From: Eubacterium sp.
Lineage (GTDB): Bacteria > Bacillota > Clostridia > Peptostreptococcales > Anaerovoracaceae
Reading direction: 5' to 3'
DNA: 64,000 bases
Assembly: GCA_017533915.1 (NCBI GenBank)
Contig: JAFWHX010000005.1
Location: forward strand, 124,001-188,000
Below the pieces are notes generated by a model. It saw only the letters and a program-made list of their open reading frames with translations, ran no database searches and was not told the origin of the DNA. This document shows positions 62,289 to 64,000 of this stretch, in pieces. Both the position numbers and the translations under genes were made by a program. The number at the start of each line of letters is the position of its first letter. Position 1 is the first letter of the stretch.

Positions 62289-62898
62289 AGACGGAAAAGA
62301 ATTTGATGATCTGGAATGGGAAGAGATAAGCAGGAAGACTTTGATCCACAATGAATGGATAGACTTCAGGCAGTCCGCATACAGGTTCCCGGATGGAAAT
62401 GTGTACGAGCCGTATTACAGCTACAGCAGACGTGATTATGCAGTGGTGGTCGCAACTGATGAAGAGGGGCGCTATATCTGTGTGCGTCAGTTCCGGCAGG
62501 GCATCAAGGAAGTTACGACTGAATTCCCGGCGGGCGGGATCGAGAGAAAAGACGGAAAAGAGTATGCAGGCCGGGCGATATACGGAGACGATAGAGGTCC
62601 TGATGCAGCTGAAGAGGCACTCGAGGCAGCAAAGCGGGAGCTTCTTGAGGAGACCGGGTATGAATCTGATGAGTGGGAACACCTGCTGACTATACCATCA
62701 AATGCTACGATATCAGACAATTATGCGTATATCTACTCAGCTAAGAACTGCCGAAAAGTGTCAGGACAGGAGCTTGACGTGATGGAATTCCTAAATGTCT
62801 GCCTGTGCTCAGACGACGAGATAGATGAACTGATACACGGTGGGGACTTCAAGCAGTCTGTACATGTAATGGCGTGGCTTCTGGCAAAACGACTTTAG
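62269..62898 (+). CDS. Nudix hydrolase with an insertion in the Nudix box
   Basis: A 209-residue Nudix protein, most like ADP-ribose pyrophosphatases: DYAVVVATDEEGRYICVRQFRQG near residue 45, EFPAGGIE near 85 and AAKRELLEETGY near 122. Between the PAGG and EALEAAKREL parts are about 20 extra residues (RKDGKEYAGRAIYGDDRGPD), breaking the canonical Gx5E spacing. The catalytic REL-EE core is intact. It starts 20 bp inside the phosphatase gene end, suggesting coupling. Confidence 0.88.
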   Translation: MEKKRPEDGKEFDDLEWEEISRKTLIHNEWIDFRQSAYRFPDGNVYEPYYSYSRRDYAVVVATDEEGRYICVRQFRQGIKEVTTEFPAGGIERKDGKEYAGRAIYGDDRGPDAAEEALEAAKRELLEETGYESDEWEHLLTIPSNATISDNYAYIYSAKNCRKVSGQELDVMEFLNVCLCSDDEIDELIHGGDFKQSVHVMAWLLAKRL

Positions 62899-63043
62899 TA
62901 TGCCTTCAGGAAACAGGTCTGACATCTGATCACAGTGGAAGATCACAGCTGAAATGGAATGAATGTATGACAGAATACCTCTATGTTATGGTACAATAAT
63001 AACATGAAGCTGCGGTGCAGCATTCTCAAATGAAGGGAGATGT

Positions 63044-63928
63044 ATGGAAATGGAAGTAAAAGAAGGATATATGCCTTATAAAGGCTTCAAGACATGGTAC
63101 AAGATCGTGGGAGAACCATCGGACAAAGCTCCTGTGATCCTTCTTCATGGAGGACCTGGAGCCTGCCACAATTATATGGAGCCGTACGAGGCGATCGCCG
63201 AGAGGTACGGAAGACAGGTCATCACATATGACCAGATCGGTTGCGGCAAGTCGCCGATCCCTCATCAGGAAGACGATTTTTATACGATCCAGCTCTGGGT
63301 CGATGAGCTGGATGAGCTCCGTAAGTATCTCGGGATCAAAGAGTGCTACCTGCTGGGACATTCATGGGGCACGATCCTCGCTATGGAGTACATCCTCGCA
63401 GGCAAAGGTGAGGGCGTAAAGGGCATCATCCTCGCAAGCGGACTTTGCTCGATCGACCTCTGGCTCGAGGAAGCGGACAGGTATGTAAGCTATCTGCCTG
63501 AGGACCTCGCCGAAGCGATCCGGGAAGGAAACAAGAGAGGAGATTATTCTTCAGAGAAGGCGCAGCAGGCACAGGCGCTCTACTACGCGAGACACGTGGA
63601 AGGCGCGGGTGAAGAGCCGAAGTGCGTGCAGGAATCGTTTGAAGGCATAGGCGAGTGCTATGTCGTGATGCAGGGCGAGGCTGAGTTCGTCGTAACAGGA
63701 AAGCTGAAGGATTGGGACATCGTCGACAGGCTGAAATATATCGACGTTCCTGCTCTCATGATTTCAGGCAATGACGATGAGTCGACACCGCTCATCAACA
63801 AAGTCATGTATGACAATATCCCGAACTCAAAGTGGGATCTTATCCCGCACGGGACTCACATGGGCCACTGCTACAACCCGGAGCCTTATATTAAATCTGT
63901 AGAGACATTCATGGAGGAAAATGACTAG
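63044..63928 (+). CDS. Proline iminopeptidase-family alpha/beta hydrolase
   Basis: A 294-residue peptidase-like hydrolase. LLHGGPGACHNYMEPY near residue 32 and the nucleophile elbow LLGHSWGTILAMEY near 105 are the S33 family marks. DQIGCGKS near 68 fits DQRGxGxS. The catalytic Asp is likely in SGNDDESTP near 250 and His in PHGTHMGHCYNPE near 275. Members release N-terminal residues or act on small amides. AAGGGAG precedes ATG 63044; ATG 63050 is an alternative. Confidence 0.9.
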   Translation: MEMEVKEGYMPYKGFKTWYKIVGEPSDKAPVILLHGGPGACHNYMEPYEAIAERYGRQVITYDQIGCGKSPIPHQEDDFYTIQLWVDELDELRKYLGIKECYLLGHSWGTILAMEYILAGKGEGVKGIILASGLCSIDLWLEEADRYVSYLPEDLAEAIREGNKRGDYSSEKAQQAQALYYARHVEGAGEEPKCVQESFEGIGECYVVMQGEAEFVVTGKLKDWDIVDRLKYIDVPALMISGNDDESTPLINKVMYDNIPNSKWDLIPHGTHMGHCYNPEPYIKSVETFMEEND

Positions 63929-63968
63929 ATAGACCGTGCAGGCCGGACATGTTAACGGGAGGCATGTT

Positions 63969-64000
63969 ATGTACGATAATGAATACAGATCTCAGCTGAA
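63969..64000 (+). CDS. Start of an unidentified gene (partial, cut by window end)
   Basis: GGGAGG at 63957-63962 is well placed before ATG 63969, and the frame (MYDNEYRSQL) stays open to the edge. Ten residues are too few for identification. It is 40 bp after the peptidase stop, on the same strand. Confidence 0.4.
   Translation, partial: MYDNEYRSQL

Overview
The window looks like chromosome of a low-to-moderate GC Gram-positive anaerobe of the Clostridia. The evidence is clostridial-type lipoproteins with short lipoboxes, AGGAGG ribosome binding sites with frequent TTG/GTG starts, extended -10 promoters, a guanine riboswitch before xpt, a FeoA-FeoA-FeoB-FeoB-associated cluster, an RsgI-type anti-sigma factor and teichoic-acid enzymes. 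The genus cannot be fixed from the sequence; an amino-acid-fermenting member of the Eubacteriales is my best guess. No rRNA, tRNA, phage, transposase or CRISPR locus was seen.

Layout. 1-13.8 kb: tail of a YccF gene, a split chromate-type transporter, small acidic or PepSY proteins, a UvrA paralogue lacking the UvrB-binding region next to a lipoprotein nuclease, a membrane protein/DUF6765 pair, an HdeD-like protein, an ECF sigma factor with RsgI/PepSY anti-sigma, AIM24, a Bcp peroxiredoxin and Hsp33. 13.8-22.3 kb: one operon with a clear promoter and terminator, encoding a Dpp/Opp-type ABC importer, a serine beta-lactamase-like hydrolase and an N-acyl-D-amino-acid deacylase. 22.3-35.2 kb: an HD-GYP c-di-GMP phosphodiesterase, a giant hybrid two-component sensor, an M6 metalloprotease, a glycogen branching enzyme and a DUF2207 protein.

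35.2-42.4 kb: a 1.3 kb gene-free stretch with an array of 93-bp structured repeats, then a guanine riboswitch controlling xpt and, by position, a BMP-type nucleoside ABC importer (purine salvage). 42.4-47.5 kb: glycerophosphodiesterase, LTA-synthase-like and CDP-glycerol transferase genes (glycerol-phosphate polymer metabolism). 47.6-51.1 kb: ferrous iron uptake with a DtxR-like operator and, after feoB, a 64-bp array of hairpins. 51.2-64 kb: an EEP-family hydrolase, a MATE transporter, a BMP-domain protein without signal peptide, a phosphoesterase, DUF362, several alpha/beta hydrolases, GyrI-like, LMW phosphatase and Nudix genes, and a second 93-bp repeat array.

The most unusual content is non-coding. 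Two homologous arrays of 93-bp units (35.46-36.00 and 60.25-60.88 kb) share unit length, order and a terminal variant unit; their inverted-repeat arms and inner palindrome show compensatory changes, which points to selected secondary structure. Other structured or tandem elements sit after feoB, between the BMP transporter genes, and in many intergenic gaps (21-23, 40 and 56 bp periods).
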